This document shows positions 8,884 to 17,822 of a stretch of DNA of 64,000 nt, in pieces. The stretch lies in contig JBALXS010000002.1 of assembly GCA_036960485.1 (NCBI GenBank), forward strand, positions 58,517-122,516. The letters are read 5' to 3'. A program made the translations under genes and the position numbers. The notes under the pieces are model-generated. The model had not been told where the DNA came from, searched no databases, and saw nothing but the letters and a program-made list of their open reading frames with translations. Each line of letters opens with the position of its first letter. The stretch's first letter is position 1. Source of the stretch: Rs1 sp036960485. GTDB taxonomy: Bacteria > Pseudomonadota > Gammaproteobacteria > Pseudomonadales > Balneatricaceae.

Positions 8884-10245
8884 TTACATTTTTGCTGCTA
8901 ACTTTTTAGCCAGCGCGCTATGCTCTGCCATTAATTGTTCGGTATCGATGGATAATAGTTGAGAATCTTTAACCTTCCATTGACCTGCTACCATCACTCT
9001 GTCTGCTCGCTGCGCGCCACACAGCAATATCGCTGCAAGGGGATCATGTGCACCACTAAAACGCATTTCATCAAGTTTGAACAGTGCAAGATCTGCTTGT
9101 TTACCGACGGCTATTTCACCTACATCACTACGCCCTAAAACAGTTGCTGAGCCCTTAGTTGCCCAACGATAGGCATCAAAGTGGGTTACTTTAGAAGATC
9201 CATAACGTAAGCGCTGAATATACAATGCTTGTCGCACTTCTTGAATCATATTTGATCCATCATTAGAAGCCGATCCATCAACACCTAAACCTATTGGTAC
9301 GCCTGCAGCTTCCATTTCTAGATTACGAGCAATACCAGATGCCAGCATCATATTTGAAGTTGGGCAATGGCAGACACCGACTCCAGCTTTTCCTAACTGA
9401 GCAATTTCAGTATTATTAAAATGAATACCATGGGCCAGCCAAGTTCGATCACTCAACCAGCCAACACTTTCTAAATAATCAACGGTGCGCAAACCAAAAT
9501 TGCGTATACAAAACGCTTCTTCATCTTGTGTTTCAGCAAGGTGGGTATGTAAGCGCACGTCTAATTTTTCGGCGAGCAGTGCGCTGGCTTTCATTATTTC
9601 AGGAGTGACTGAAAAAGGAGAGCAAGGGGCTAATGCAATTTGCAACATCGCGCCTTCGCCGCGCTGGTGATATTTATGAATTAAGCGTTCACTATCTTCT
9701 AAAATTTGCAGTTCTGTTTGCACGGTGCTTTGTGGCGGCAAGCCACCATCATCTACACCTAAGCTCATGGAGCCGCGGGTAAAGAGGGTGCGCATTCCTA
9801 AATCTTTACTCGCTTCTATTTGTACATCAATAGAATCTTCCATGCCGTTGGGGAATAAATAATGATGATCAGCAGAGAGCGTACAACCTGATAGCAATAA
9901 CTCAGAAAGTGCTAATTTAGTAGCGGCGGCGAGCATGTTCGGTTCTAGGCCCGCCCACAGTGGATATAAGCTTTGTAGCCAAGGGAATAACTCTTGGTTA
10001 AGCGCTTGCGGGTAAGCTCTGGTCAGTGTTTGATAATAATGATGATGACTATTGATTAAGCCTGGAAGCACCACTGAATCTTTTGCATCGTAATAAGTAT
10101 CATAGTGATTAGGCACAGCGCCACTTGCGATTAATTCAACTATTTTTCCATCGCTGATAACTAGCCCACCGCCAGCATCTTGCTGGCTGTCGACTAACAT
10201 TGCCAATGGGTTTTTTATCCATAAATACTTAGAATGTTGTGTCAT
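8884..10245 (-). CDS. 8-oxoguanine deaminase
   Basis: A 453-residue amidohydrolase of the cytosine/guanine deaminase group. Metal ligands appear as NSHHH near residue 65, HTHLAET (about 240), the LAHGIHF segment (about 275) and the VDGSASND motif (about 320). The combination ADHHYLFPNG and RGSMSLGVDDGGLPP is characteristic of the enzymes typified by P. aeruginosa PA0142, which turns 8-oxoguanine into uric acid and ammonia. AGAGG lies before the ATG at 10245. It lies 15 bases after the permease gene in the same operon. Confidence 0.88.
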   Translation of the reverse strand: MTQHSKYLWIKNPLAMLVDSQQDAGGGLVISDGKIVELIASGAVPNHYDTYYDAKDSVVLPGLINSHHHYYQTLTRAYPQALNQELFPWLQSLYPLWAGLEPNMLAAATKLALSELLLSGCTLSADHHYLFPNGMEDSIDVQIEASKDLGMRTLFTRGSMSLGVDDGGLPPQSTVQTELQILEDSERLIHKYHQRGEGAMLQIALAPCSPFSVTPEIMKASALLAEKLDVRLHTHLAETQDEEAFCIRNFGLRTVDYLESVGWLSDRTWLAHGIHFNNTEIAQLGKAGVGVCHCPTSNMMLASGIARNLEMEAAGVPIGLGVDGSASNDGSNMIQEVRQALYIQRLRYGSSKVTHFDAYRWATKGSATVLGRSDVGEIAVGKQADLALFKLDEMRFSGAHDPLAAILLCGAQRADRVMVAGQWKVKDSQLLSIDTEQLMAEHSALAKKLAAKM

Positions 10246-10260
10246 TTGTGCCTCTATTAT

Positions 10261-11187
10261 TTAACCGTGTGGATGGAAAGGTTTACCTAGCCACATCGGC
10301 GTATACATTCTGGATTTGCGCACGTTGCTAGATATCATCACTAGCACTAATACCGTTGCCGCATAAGGCATCATCGCCAGTAGATTCGGCGATACAGGAT
10401 AGCCTAAGCCTTGTGCGACTAAGTTCAAGATACTGGCTAAACCAAATAAATAAGCACCTAAAATAACGCGTTCTGCACGCCAAGTTGCAAAAACGACTAG
10501 TGCTAGGGCAATCCAGCCGCGCCCTGCTGACATGTTTTCAGCCCATAATGGCGTGTAAGCAAGAGACAAATAACCTCCTGCTAGTCCTGCCATACCACCA
10601 CCAAACGCAACGGCTAAATAGCGTGTTTTCATCACTGGTAAGCCGATTGCGTTTGCAGCATGTGGATTTTCACCCACTGCTTTAACAATAAGCCCTAAAC
10701 GGCTGTGTTTGAAGAACCAATAAACCAATGCGAATAGCACGAAAGAGAGATACACAATCAAATCTTGAGCAAACAGCATTTTACCAATAATTGGGATTTC
10801 GCTGAGCAATGGAATTGCAATTGGCTCCAATCCGGTAATTGGCACGCCAACATATGCAGCTCCAATAAAAGCAGATAAACCTGTTCCAAAAATAGTTAAG
10901 GCAAGGCCTGTGGCTACTTGATTAGCGTTTAAACCTAAAGCGATTGCAGCAAACATCATCGACATAACCATCCCGGCGATAATGGCCATCATAAAGCCTA
11001 ATATCAAGCTGCCAGTAGTAAGCGTCACAATAAAGCCCATGACAGCACCCATCAACATCATGCCTTCCTGGCCTAAGTTGAGCACGCCACTTTTTTCACA
11101 AACAAGTTCGCCAAGCGCTACAATTAACAACGGAGTGCCGGTGCGCACCATTGCATAGAAAACGTTAGTTATTAAATCGATATCCAC
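10261..11187 (-). CDS. ABC transporter permease, nucleoside/purine type (second permease)
   Basis: A 308-residue inner-membrane permease of the RbsC-like BPD_transp_2 family, with about eight to ten hydrophobic helices. The segment GELVCEKSGVLNLGQEGMMLMGA near the N-terminus is diagnostic of BMP-associated purine/nucleoside permeases. It starts at GTG (11187), whose first base is the last base of the TAG stop of the preceding permease gene, so the two are translationally coupled. It pairs with that permease to form the channel. Confidence 0.93.
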   Translation of the reverse strand: MDIDLITNVFYAMVRTGTPLLIVALGELVCEKSGVLNLGQEGMMLMGAVMGFIVTLTTGSLILGFMMAIIAGMVMSMMFAAIALGLNANQVATGLALTIFGTGLSAFIGAAYVGVPITGLEPIAIPLLSEIPIIGKMLFAQDLIVYLSFVLFALVYWFFKHSRLGLIVKAVGENPHAANAIGLPVMKTRYLAVAFGGGMAGLAGGYLSLAYTPLWAENMSAGRGWIALALVVFATWRAERVILGAYLFGLASILNLVAQGLGYPVSPNLLAMMPYAATVLVLVMISSNVRKSRMYTPMWLGKPFHPHG

Positions 11188-12275
11188 TATGCGTGCTCCG
11201 TCTTAAAGTCAGGTTTAGTGTTTTTAAGTTTTACTTTAAAATTGATAAATACATCACAAGCGAGTAAATAAAATAACAACATGCCTTGGAAAAGTGATGT
11301 CACCGCTAAGGGTAGCTTAAGTTCAATTTGGGCTAGTTCGCCGCCCATATAAATCAGCGCCATCAATAAACTGGCGAAGAATATACCGATAGGATGCAAG
11401 CGACCCAAAAAAGCTACGATGATAGCGGCGTATCCATAGCCTGGCGAAATGGAAGGAATTAGCTGGCCTATTGGGCCTGTTACTTCACCAGCCCCTGCTA
11501 GACCTGCAAGCGCGCCACTGATCAACATAACAAGCAACACTAATCTCTTATGCTTAAAACCAGATAATTTAGCTGCGTTACTGTCTAAACCTAGTACTTT
11601 AATTTGAAAGCCGAGAAATGAGCGCGATAAAAATACCCAAGCGGCTACAACGGCAAACATGGCTAACAAAATGCCTATATGTAAGCGGGTATCTTCTAAA
11701 AGAATAGGCAGCAGTGCACTATCACCAAACAATGCCGACTCAGGAAAGCCGTAACCTTCGGGGTCCTTTAAAGAGCCGTGCACAAAATAGAGTAAAATAT
11801 ACAAAGCGATATAGTTGAACATAATGGTGGTGAGGATTTCATTGGCGTTAAAGCTATTGCGCAGCCAGGCCGCTAGTAAGCCCCACAGTGCACCGCCAAT
11901 CATGCCGCTAATGAGCACGACAGGCATAACCCAAAAAGCTTCTACATTGATCAGTTGTAAAGCAACTGCGCTGGCAGTTAAACCGCCCATTAACAGCTGT
12001 CCTTCAGCACCAATATTCCACACTTGCGCTCTAAAGGTTAAAGATAAACCAATAGCACAGAGCATTATAGGAGCTGCTTTCACACAAAGCTCTGCAAAAC
12101 CGTATAAATCGGATACCGGAGCGATCAAGAAAATAGCCAGTGCATCAATTGGGTTATGCCCTAAGGATGCAAAAAAAACTCCACCGGTTAACAAGGTTAA
12201 TATCCCTGCTAACAGCGGTGAGAAGTAAGACATGGCAAGAGATGCTTCGCCACGAGGTTGTAATTTTAAAAACAT
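11187..12275 (-). CDS. ABC transporter permease, nucleoside/purine type (first permease)
   Basis: A roughly 362-residue membrane permease of the same family, with the family segment FRAQVWNIGAEGQLLMGGL. I choose the ATG at 12275, which gives the N-terminus MFLKLQPRGEAS and has GGAG at a proper distance. An in-frame start 48 bases upstream would overlap the ATPase gene by 38 bases and add a non-conserved tail. The ATPase stop codon is ten bases upstream of the chosen ATG. Confidence 0.92.
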   Translation of the reverse strand: MFLKLQPRGEASLAMSYFSPLLAGILTLLTGGVFFASLGHNPIDALAIFLIAPVSDLYGFAELCVKAAPIMLCAIGLSLTFRAQVWNIGAEGQLLMGGLTASAVALQLINVEAFWVMPVVLISGMIGGALWGLLAAWLRNSFNANEILTTIMFNYIALYILLYFVHGSLKDPEGYGFPESALFGDSALLPILLEDTRLHIGILLAMFAVVAAWVFLSRSFLGFQIKVLGLDSNAAKLSGFKHKRLVLLVMLISGALAGLAGAGEVTGPIGQLIPSISPGYGYAAIIVAFLGRLHPIGIFFASLLMALIYMGGELAQIELKLPLAVTSLFQGMLLFYLLACDVFINFKVKLKNTKPDFKTEHA

Positions 12276-12285
12276 ATTAACTCCA

Positions 12286-13872
12286 CTAATTAGAGGCTGG
12301 CTGATGGGTAGATGAAACTGCATCAGGTTGACTATCTATCTCATCAAACACGCCAGTCATCCAACGCCCAACTTCTTCAATACTGGTATCTGCTGTTGCT
12401 TTACTAGGAGATAACTCACCATCACAGATAGCGCAGAGGCGATCACTGATTAAAAACAATTCATCAATGTCTTCAGAGACCACTAAAATTGCAGCGCCTC
12501 GATCACGCAATTCAATCAATGCTTTGTGGATAGCTGTTGCAGCACCAATATCAACACCCCAAGTAGGATGTGCTGCCACTAATAGTTTGGGGTTTTGCAT
12601 GATTTCACGGCCAATAATGAATTTTTGCAAATTTCCGCCAGATAAACTTTGTGCCGCAGCGCGGTTATCTGGCGTTTTAACTTTATAGTCACTAATGATT
12701 TTATTGGAAAATGATTCAGTTTTGGCTTGGTTGATAAAACCGTTGTTGACAAGGCCTTGTAAAAATCCAGTCAGTAAAGTGTTATCTTTCAAGCTCATTT
12801 CAGGGACTGCACCACGCCCTAGACGTTCCTCAGGGACAAAGGCAAGGCCGAGCTCACGGCGTTTTCTTGGGTCTGACAAGCCAACTGCTGTGCCAGCCAT
12901 TTTTACTTGCTCTGCATGCTGAGTCAAATGCTCGCCACTTAATGCCGCTAATAACTCTTCTTGGCCATTACCCGCAACACCTGCTATGCCTAAAATCTCA
13001 CCGCTGCGCACATTGAAGTTGAGGTTTCTTAAATTGCAGCCAAAAGGGTCGTCGCTTTTTTGCGATAAACTTGTAACGCTTAAAAAGATCTCTGCCCCCA
13101 CTGATTTTGGGAAGTCGGTAGTAATAGGTGTGTCGTCACCTACCATTAGCTGGGCCATTTTAGTGGGGCCAGCTTCTGCGGGTATACAATCTCCGGTGAC
13201 TTTCCCCGCTCGCAAAATAGTCGCGCTATGACATAAATCCTGCACTTCTTTGAGCTTGTGGGAAATAAACAAAATACTACAGCCATCTGCAGCAAGTTTG
13301 CGTAAAGTAATAAATAAGGTATCAACTTCATGGGGCGTCAATACTGAAGTGGGCTCATCCAAGATGAGTAACTCAATATCTTGTACTAAACAGCGCACAA
13401 TTTCTACGCGCTGGCGCTCACCCACACTAAGTGAGTGAATATGGCGATCAGGATGCAACTCCATACCGTATTGTTTAGACACTTCTACAATTCGCTCGGA
13501 AAGCTCATTAAGATCTTTGGCGTCATCACCTAGTGCTAGCGCGATATTTTCAGTAACCGTCAAAGTTTCAAATAATGAAAAATGTTGAAAAACCATGCCA
13601 ATGCCCATTTTTCTGGCCATAGAAGGGTTTTTTATATGAACTTCTGCGCCGTGCCAGAGTATTTGCCCAGCATCAGGTTTTGTTACACCATAAATCATTT
13701 TCATTAAGGTGCTCTTACCTGCACCGTTCTCACCTAAGAGCGCGTGGATTTCCCCTGACGCTATTTCAAGATCAACGCTATCGTTTGCTAAACAGCCAGG
13801 ATATTGTTTAGTGAGGCCTTTTAGTTGTAAGCGAATTGGCGAATTTGATGACTCGACTGATTGTCTGCTCAT
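12286..13872 (-). CDS. ABC transporter ATPase, nucleoside/purine type
   Basis: A double-ABC cytoplasmic ATPase of about 528 residues that powers the two permeases. The first half carries Walker A GENGAGKST, signature SVGERQR and Walker B LLILDEPTS. The second half has a modified Walker A (GVAGNGQEEL), signature LSGGNLQKF and a degenerate Walker B, as usual in ribose/BMP-type ATPases. I choose the ATG at 13872, preceded by AAGGAC. An ATG 75 bases upstream has no ribosome site. It is the first gene of the purine operon, so the promoter should lie upstream of 13872. Confidence 0.93.
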   Translation of the reverse strand: MSRQSVESSNSPIRLQLKGLTKQYPGCLANDSVDLEIASGEIHALLGENGAGKSTLMKMIYGVTKPDAGQILWHGAEVHIKNPSMARKMGIGMVFQHFSLFETLTVTENIALALGDDAKDLNELSERIVEVSKQYGMELHPDRHIHSLSVGERQRVEIVRCLVQDIELLILDEPTSVLTPHEVDTLFITLRKLAADGCSILFISHKLKEVQDLCHSATILRAGKVTGDCIPAEAGPTKMAQLMVGDDTPITTDFPKSVGAEIFLSVTSLSQKSDDPFGCNLRNLNFNVRSGEILGIAGVAGNGQEELLAALSGEHLTQHAEQVKMAGTAVGLSDPRKRRELGLAFVPEERLGRGAVPEMSLKDNTLLTGFLQGLVNNGFINQAKTESFSNKIISDYKVKTPDNRAAAQSLSGGNLQKFIIGREIMQNPKLLVAAHPTWGVDIGAATAIHKALIELRDRGAAILVVSEDIDELFLISDRLCAICDGELSPSKATADTSIEEVGRWMTGVFDEIDSQPDAVSSTHQPASN

Positions 13873-13949
13873 CTGTGTAGTGTCCTTTTGTTTGAAATGT
13901 AGTGCATTTCTATCAAAACTTATCTCTTTCTTGAGTGACTTTTTCATCT

Positions 13950-14944
13950 AAAAAGCTGGGAAGCCAATTCTGAAAGATAGTTCGAAGTATTATTGTTTTT
14001 ATACACAAATAAAGAATCTATAAAAAAGCTGACCCAAAAGACAGGTTTTTTTTAGATAATTTTGTCAATGCAAGCAGATATTCGTGCAAAAACCTTCTAA
14101 ACTGATTGTTTAATAGACAGTTTTTTGTATTTGTGGAAAAACAATAAAGTATGATTAATATTACTAAATACTAGCACATCGCAATTGATTTCTGCAGATT
14201 AGGTGGCAGGAAAATTTTTAGGAAGCTGGTGGCTTAACTATTAATAATGTGAATTTTTAATGCAGTTTAAATACGCGCTTTATAATATCTGTTACAACTA
14301 AAATAAAAGTAGCAAATCAGTTTAATGATAAATGCTAGCGATATGACGATTTAATAGTAGGTATAATCTAAAACAATATTAATTTACATATTCTTTTCAT
14401 AACCAAAATTTTTTGCCTGCTTAGGTTAAGTTTCATCCCTGTATAGTGCAGAGATTGGAAATGTGTCATTTTTTCAGTCAATTTTATCTAAAAATGCTAT
14501 TATATATAAGTAACTTGAGTAAGATTTTGATTGGAAGCATATTGATTAGATAATTACTTTAAAATCTTCAAAAGGTTGTTTTAATATTGCCATTGAGAAA
14601 TTAAGACGTTAGCAATATCATGTAATTTAGAGCGTTTGAGACCTAGGCGCTCGCTAATAAGCTGCTATGGACTAATATGTTAGGATAACAACCCAGTAAT
14701 CGAAAAATTGTTGTCATAAAATAGATAGTTACAATAGAAACAGCTTATAAGTGTTAATTTTATAGTGCTATCGTAAATACAAATATTACTTTGTGAGTAA
14801 GATAGTGAGTAATTACGTGAGAATTAATACTCGCTTTTCACTACTATAGTTTCCATAATAGGCTATTTCATATATTTTCTTCGTCTCGGCGAATAGAGCG
14901 AGCCAAAGAAAGTTAACATATTTTTTTAAGTTAGGAGTAAGCAG
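13950..14944. other. Long AT-rich intergenic region between the purine operon and phoP
   Basis: Nearly one kilobase without any convincing open frame on either strand. It must contain the divergent promoters of the purine operon and of phoP. I find no known riboswitch, no tRNA and no insertion-sequence end. A T-rich tract beginning near 14046 and several poly-A/T runs make base composition more AT-rich than in the flanking genes. The last 40 bases before phoP include AAGTTA repeated with 17-base spacing and a GGAG ribosome site. Confidence 0.4.
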
Positions 14945-15625
14945 ATGAAGCTATTGGTCGTAGAAGACGACGCTGATTTACGTCGTCAACTGGTCAGTGG
15001 ACTTGAATCAAGAGGCTATACAGTCGAAGAAACAGGTGACGGCAGAGAAGCATTATATATGGGTTGTGAGTTTAATTATGATCTTGCTATTGTCGATTTA
15101 GGTTTGCCTTCTCTTTCTGGTGTCGATTTGATTAAGCAATGGAGAGCTGCTGAACGCAATTTTCCTATTCTCATTTTAACCGCAAGAAGCGAATGGCAAG
15201 ACAAAGTAGAAGGATTAGAGGCCGGAGCCGATGACTTCTTAGTTAAACCGTTCCATATAGAAGAGCTAGTGGCGCGACTTAATGCTTTGTTACGCAGAGC
15301 AGCTGGGCATGCAAAACCAGTTTTGGAGTTCGGTAGCTTTAGTTTGGACACCGTGGGTAGAGTCGTTGCTTTTGAAAAGCGGCCAATTAATTTGACTAGC
15401 TATGAATACCGCACTTTAGAATACTTGATGATGCATGCAGGAAAAACGGTTTCTAAAGCTGAGTTAACGGAACACCTTTATCATCAAGATTTCGATAGAG
15501 ACAGTAATGTACTGGAAGTATTTATTCGTCGCTTGCGCCAGAAACTAGATCCAGAGCAAACCGTACTACCGATCACCACAGTACGTGGTTTAGGCTATCG
15601 TTTTGATTTGGTATGCACTTCTTAA
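14945..15625 (+). CDS. phoP: PhoP-like OmpR-family response regulator
   Basis: A 226-residue DNA-binding response regulator. The receiver domain has the acidic pair D8/D9, the phosphorylated aspartate D51 in AIVDLGLP, the conserved Thr in LILTAR and Lys in LVKPF. The C-terminal half is a winged helix with the YEYRTLEYLM and NVLEVFIRRLRQKL segments. Overall spacing and wording match PhoP/QseB-type regulators, and the partner kinase has the PhoQ-type H box. A GGAG lies seven bases before the ATG. The gene overlaps the start of the kinase gene. Confidence 0.88.
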   Translation: MKLLVVEDDADLRRQLVSGLESRGYTVEETGDGREALYMGCEFNYDLAIVDLGLPSLSGVDLIKQWRAAERNFPILILTARSEWQDKVEGLEAGADDFLVKPFHIEELVARLNALLRRAAGHAKPVLEFGSFSLDTVGRVVAFEKRPINLTSYEYRTLEYLMMHAGKTVSKAELTEHLYHQDFDRDSNVLEVFIRRLRQKLDPEQTVLPITTVRGLGYRFDLVCTS

Positions 15626-16980
15626 TGATAAAATGGCTAGCAGACAAGTGTCAATCGGTTAAACTTCGGTTAATACTTGCCTTCTTCCTTTTCGCTATCG
15701 TTATTTTTAGTATCTTAGGCTTATATTTAGAACGTATACTTAGTGCTGAAAAACACTCCCAATTAACACAACAACTTACCATTCAAAGTGAAGTTTTCGT
15801 TGCTTGTATAGAAAGTACAAGCGAGGTAAGTGTTGAATCACTTGATCATTGCGCTAGCTTTCAAAGCCATTTAAATCCTCACACTAATCTCTTTTTATAT
15901 AATTCATCACAAGAAATCATTTGGCAATTCAAGCAACGTTCAACTTCACTATCTAATAGTAAAAAAAGCTTAAGCTTAGCTTATAGTGAATGGTTACAAC
16001 CTTCATTAGCGCTCTTAAAAATTGCTGATCATTATTATTTTAGCCATTTTTTGGATGGTGGGTACATGCTCGTTTTAAGTATTCATGAACAATGGCTCAA
16101 TACTCAGGTGAACGCTAATAGATGGCAGCTAGCTCTCACATTAATGTTAATAATTGTAGCTTTGCTTGGTGGTTTTGCTGTCATTATTCATCGTGGATTG
16201 AAACCACTAAGTGAAATGGTGCTGGATTTAGATGAGATTGCGACAGGTAATAGTGATCAGTTAAAAAACGGCTATGCTTCTGAGTTTTATGAGATGAGTA
16301 AAAGTTTAAACAGCTTACTCAAAGCAGAGCGTATACAAAGAGAGAAATATCGAAATACTTTAGCGAACCTTGCACACAGTTTGAAAACGCCATTAGCGGT
16401 TATGCAAGGAGCAGTGAGTGAAAACTTGGACTATCAAGCTTATCTAGATGTAGTGAGTGAACAAATTCGACGCATGGATCAGATCATTCAGTATCAGCTG
16501 ACGAGAGCAGTGAAGAGCATCGGTGACGGGGCGAAAACTAATTCAGTTTTAGTAACGCCTATCATAGAAAGAATTTTGTCGGCACTAGGTAAGGTATACC
16601 GAGAGAAAGAGGTGCGAGTTATCCTTAATATTGAATCCGGTGTAGAGCTAAATGCTGATGAACGTGATCTGATGGAAATGCTGGGAAATATGCTAGAAAA
16701 CGCATTCAAGTATTGTCGGTCGGAAGTGGCTATTTCTTTGTATAGCGACCCTGACAACGTCTATATAGATTTGGAAGATGATGGTGCAGGTGTCTCTGAA
16801 GGCATGCGTAACACAATTTTAGAGCGCGGAGAGCGTGCAGATACTTCAACAGCACCAGGACAAGGTATTGGATTAAGCGTTTCAGTGGATATTCTTAGCG
16901 CGTATAACTGTCGTTTAGAGGTTGAAGATTCATTCTCCCTTGGTGGGGCAAAATTCAGTATTACCTTTCCTAAGAACTGA
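15613..16980 (+). CDS. phoQ: PhoQ-like sensor histidine kinase
   Basis: A 455-residue inner-membrane kinase: membrane helix (about 19-38), periplasmic sensor (about 40-173), second helix (about 174-194), HAMP-like linker, then the H box NLAHSLKTPLAV with H255 and the ATPase domain (N box LENAFKYC, G boxes DDGAGVSEG and GQGIGLSV). The H box is of PhoQ type. The sensor is smaller than the enteric form, lacks an obvious acidic metal-binding cluster and has cysteines at 65 and 80. An alternative ATG at 15625 overlaps the phoP stop by one base and may be the real start. Confidence 0.85.
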   Translation: MHFLMIKWLADKCQSVKLRLILAFFLFAIVIFSILGLYLERILSAEKHSQLTQQLTIQSEVFVACIESTSEVSVESLDHCASFQSHLNPHTNLFLYNSSQEIIWQFKQRSTSLSNSKKSLSLAYSEWLQPSLALLKIADHYYFSHFLDGGYMLVLSIHEQWLNTQVNANRWQLALTLMLIIVALLGGFAVIIHRGLKPLSEMVLDLDEIATGNSDQLKNGYASEFYEMSKSLNSLLKAERIQREKYRNTLANLAHSLKTPLAVMQGAVSENLDYQAYLDVVSEQIRRMDQIIQYQLTRAVKSIGDGAKTNSVLVTPIIERILSALGKVYREKEVRVILNIESGVELNADERDLMEMLGNMLENAFKYCRSEVAISLYSDPDNVYIDLEDDGAGVSEGMRNTILERGERADTSTAPGQGIGLSVSVDILSAYNCRLEVEDSFSLGGAKFSITFPKN

Positions 16981-16984
16981 CAAC

Positions 16985-17007
16985 AAAGAGCTCTCAAAGA
17001 GCTCTTT
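16985..17007. terminator. Bidirectional terminator hairpin between phoQ and the convergent gene
   Basis: Perfect nine-base arms AAAGAGCTC (16985-16993) and GAGCTCTTT (16999-17007) with loop TCAAA sit five bases after the phoQ stop. The arms themselves end in AAA/TTT, so each strand has a short T run. It serves both phoQ and the minus-strand gene ending at 17022. Confidence 0.65.
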
Positions 17008-17021
17008 AATTTAACAAAAAG

Positions 17022-17327
17022 CTATAGTTTTTCTAGTTTCTCATTAACACTATCGATTTTATCTTGAATAGTTTGTGCTTTATCAACGCGAGTCCCTAGC
17101 TTCATGTGACTGGTGATGCGCACTGCACCCATTTCGTGTAGTTCGTCGTGACAGCGTTTAACAGCGGCCATAACATCATCCCATTCGCCCTCTACATTGG
17201 TGCCATAACTATGCATTTGATGATTAAGGCCAGCTTGTTGAAATATTTTTTGACAATGTGCAATAAAAGGTGAAACAGAGAGGCCTACACCACCGGGTGA
17301 AACCATTATGTCCATAATGACATGCAT
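17022..17327 (-). CDS. MTH1187/UPF0045-type thiamine-binding protein
   Basis: A 101-residue cytoplasmic protein of the YqgV/MTH1187 family, a ferredoxin-like fold that forms tetramers and in some members binds thiamine or hydroxymethylpyrimidine. The pattern SVSPFIAHCQKIFQQAGL, followed by HSYGTNVEGEWDDVM, then RITSHMKLGTR, is the family's three-block signature. It stands alone, with no thiamine biosynthesis gene nearby, so the physiological ligand is open. Confidence 0.85.
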   Translation of the reverse strand: MHVIMDIMVSPGGVGLSVSPFIAHCQKIFQQAGLNHQMHSYGTNVEGEWDDVMAAVKRCHDELHEMGAVRITSHMKLGTRVDKAQTIQDKIDSVNEKLEKL

Positions 17328-17822
17328 TGAAAATTCCTTGTATGACTGAAAATAGCTGTTGAATTAAACGTTACTAAGAATATAAATTGTAAATATATAC
17401 TAAACAATGAAAAAATAGCTTGGCTCTAACAACTTTATCTAGTTGTATCCACAATTGCCCTATTTCTGGGCTCGAGTGTAATTTAGATAACATCGTTATC
17501 TGAATTGTAGATACGTATATAATCGTAACAGCGTATTATTTAGTCATCATCATGACGATTGGATACTAATTGTACATCATATGCGAGTAAGGAGAGAACC
17601 GTCTTTATCGTTACATATTCTAATTGTTAAAGGCCAGCTAAGTATGCAATTGAAGTGGTTGCTGAAGTGAAAGAGGAGTTAGAAGGGGCTAAAAGTATAT
17701 AAAGCTCAAATCTGATGCTATCATATTGGGTCTTTATTATACCCAAGTTTGATGCTGAAAATTATGGAAGACAAAGCTTTAAAACAGTATTAGATACTTT
17801 TACGCAAACAGTTGAGTAGGTT
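17328..17822. promoter_or_regulatory. Intergenic region with a 27-base imperfect palindrome
   Basis: These 495 bases hold no gene. At 17480-17506 two 12-base arms (AATTTAGATAAC and GTTATCTGAATT, one mismatch) flank a three-base spacer, which looks like an operator for a dimeric regulator. It lies about 320 bases before the MshEN-CheX gene and 150 before the thiamine-binding gene. The remaining sequence shows no recognisable element. Confidence 0.4.

Noticed and set aside
14041..14120. Possible purine-repressor or riboswitch element upstream of the purine operon
   Set aside because: No match to a purine riboswitch core or a PurR-type palindrome on the minus strand.
17628..17702. Short open stretch before the MshEN-CheX gene
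   Set aside because: About 23 codons, no start or ribosome site, and no recognisable sequence.
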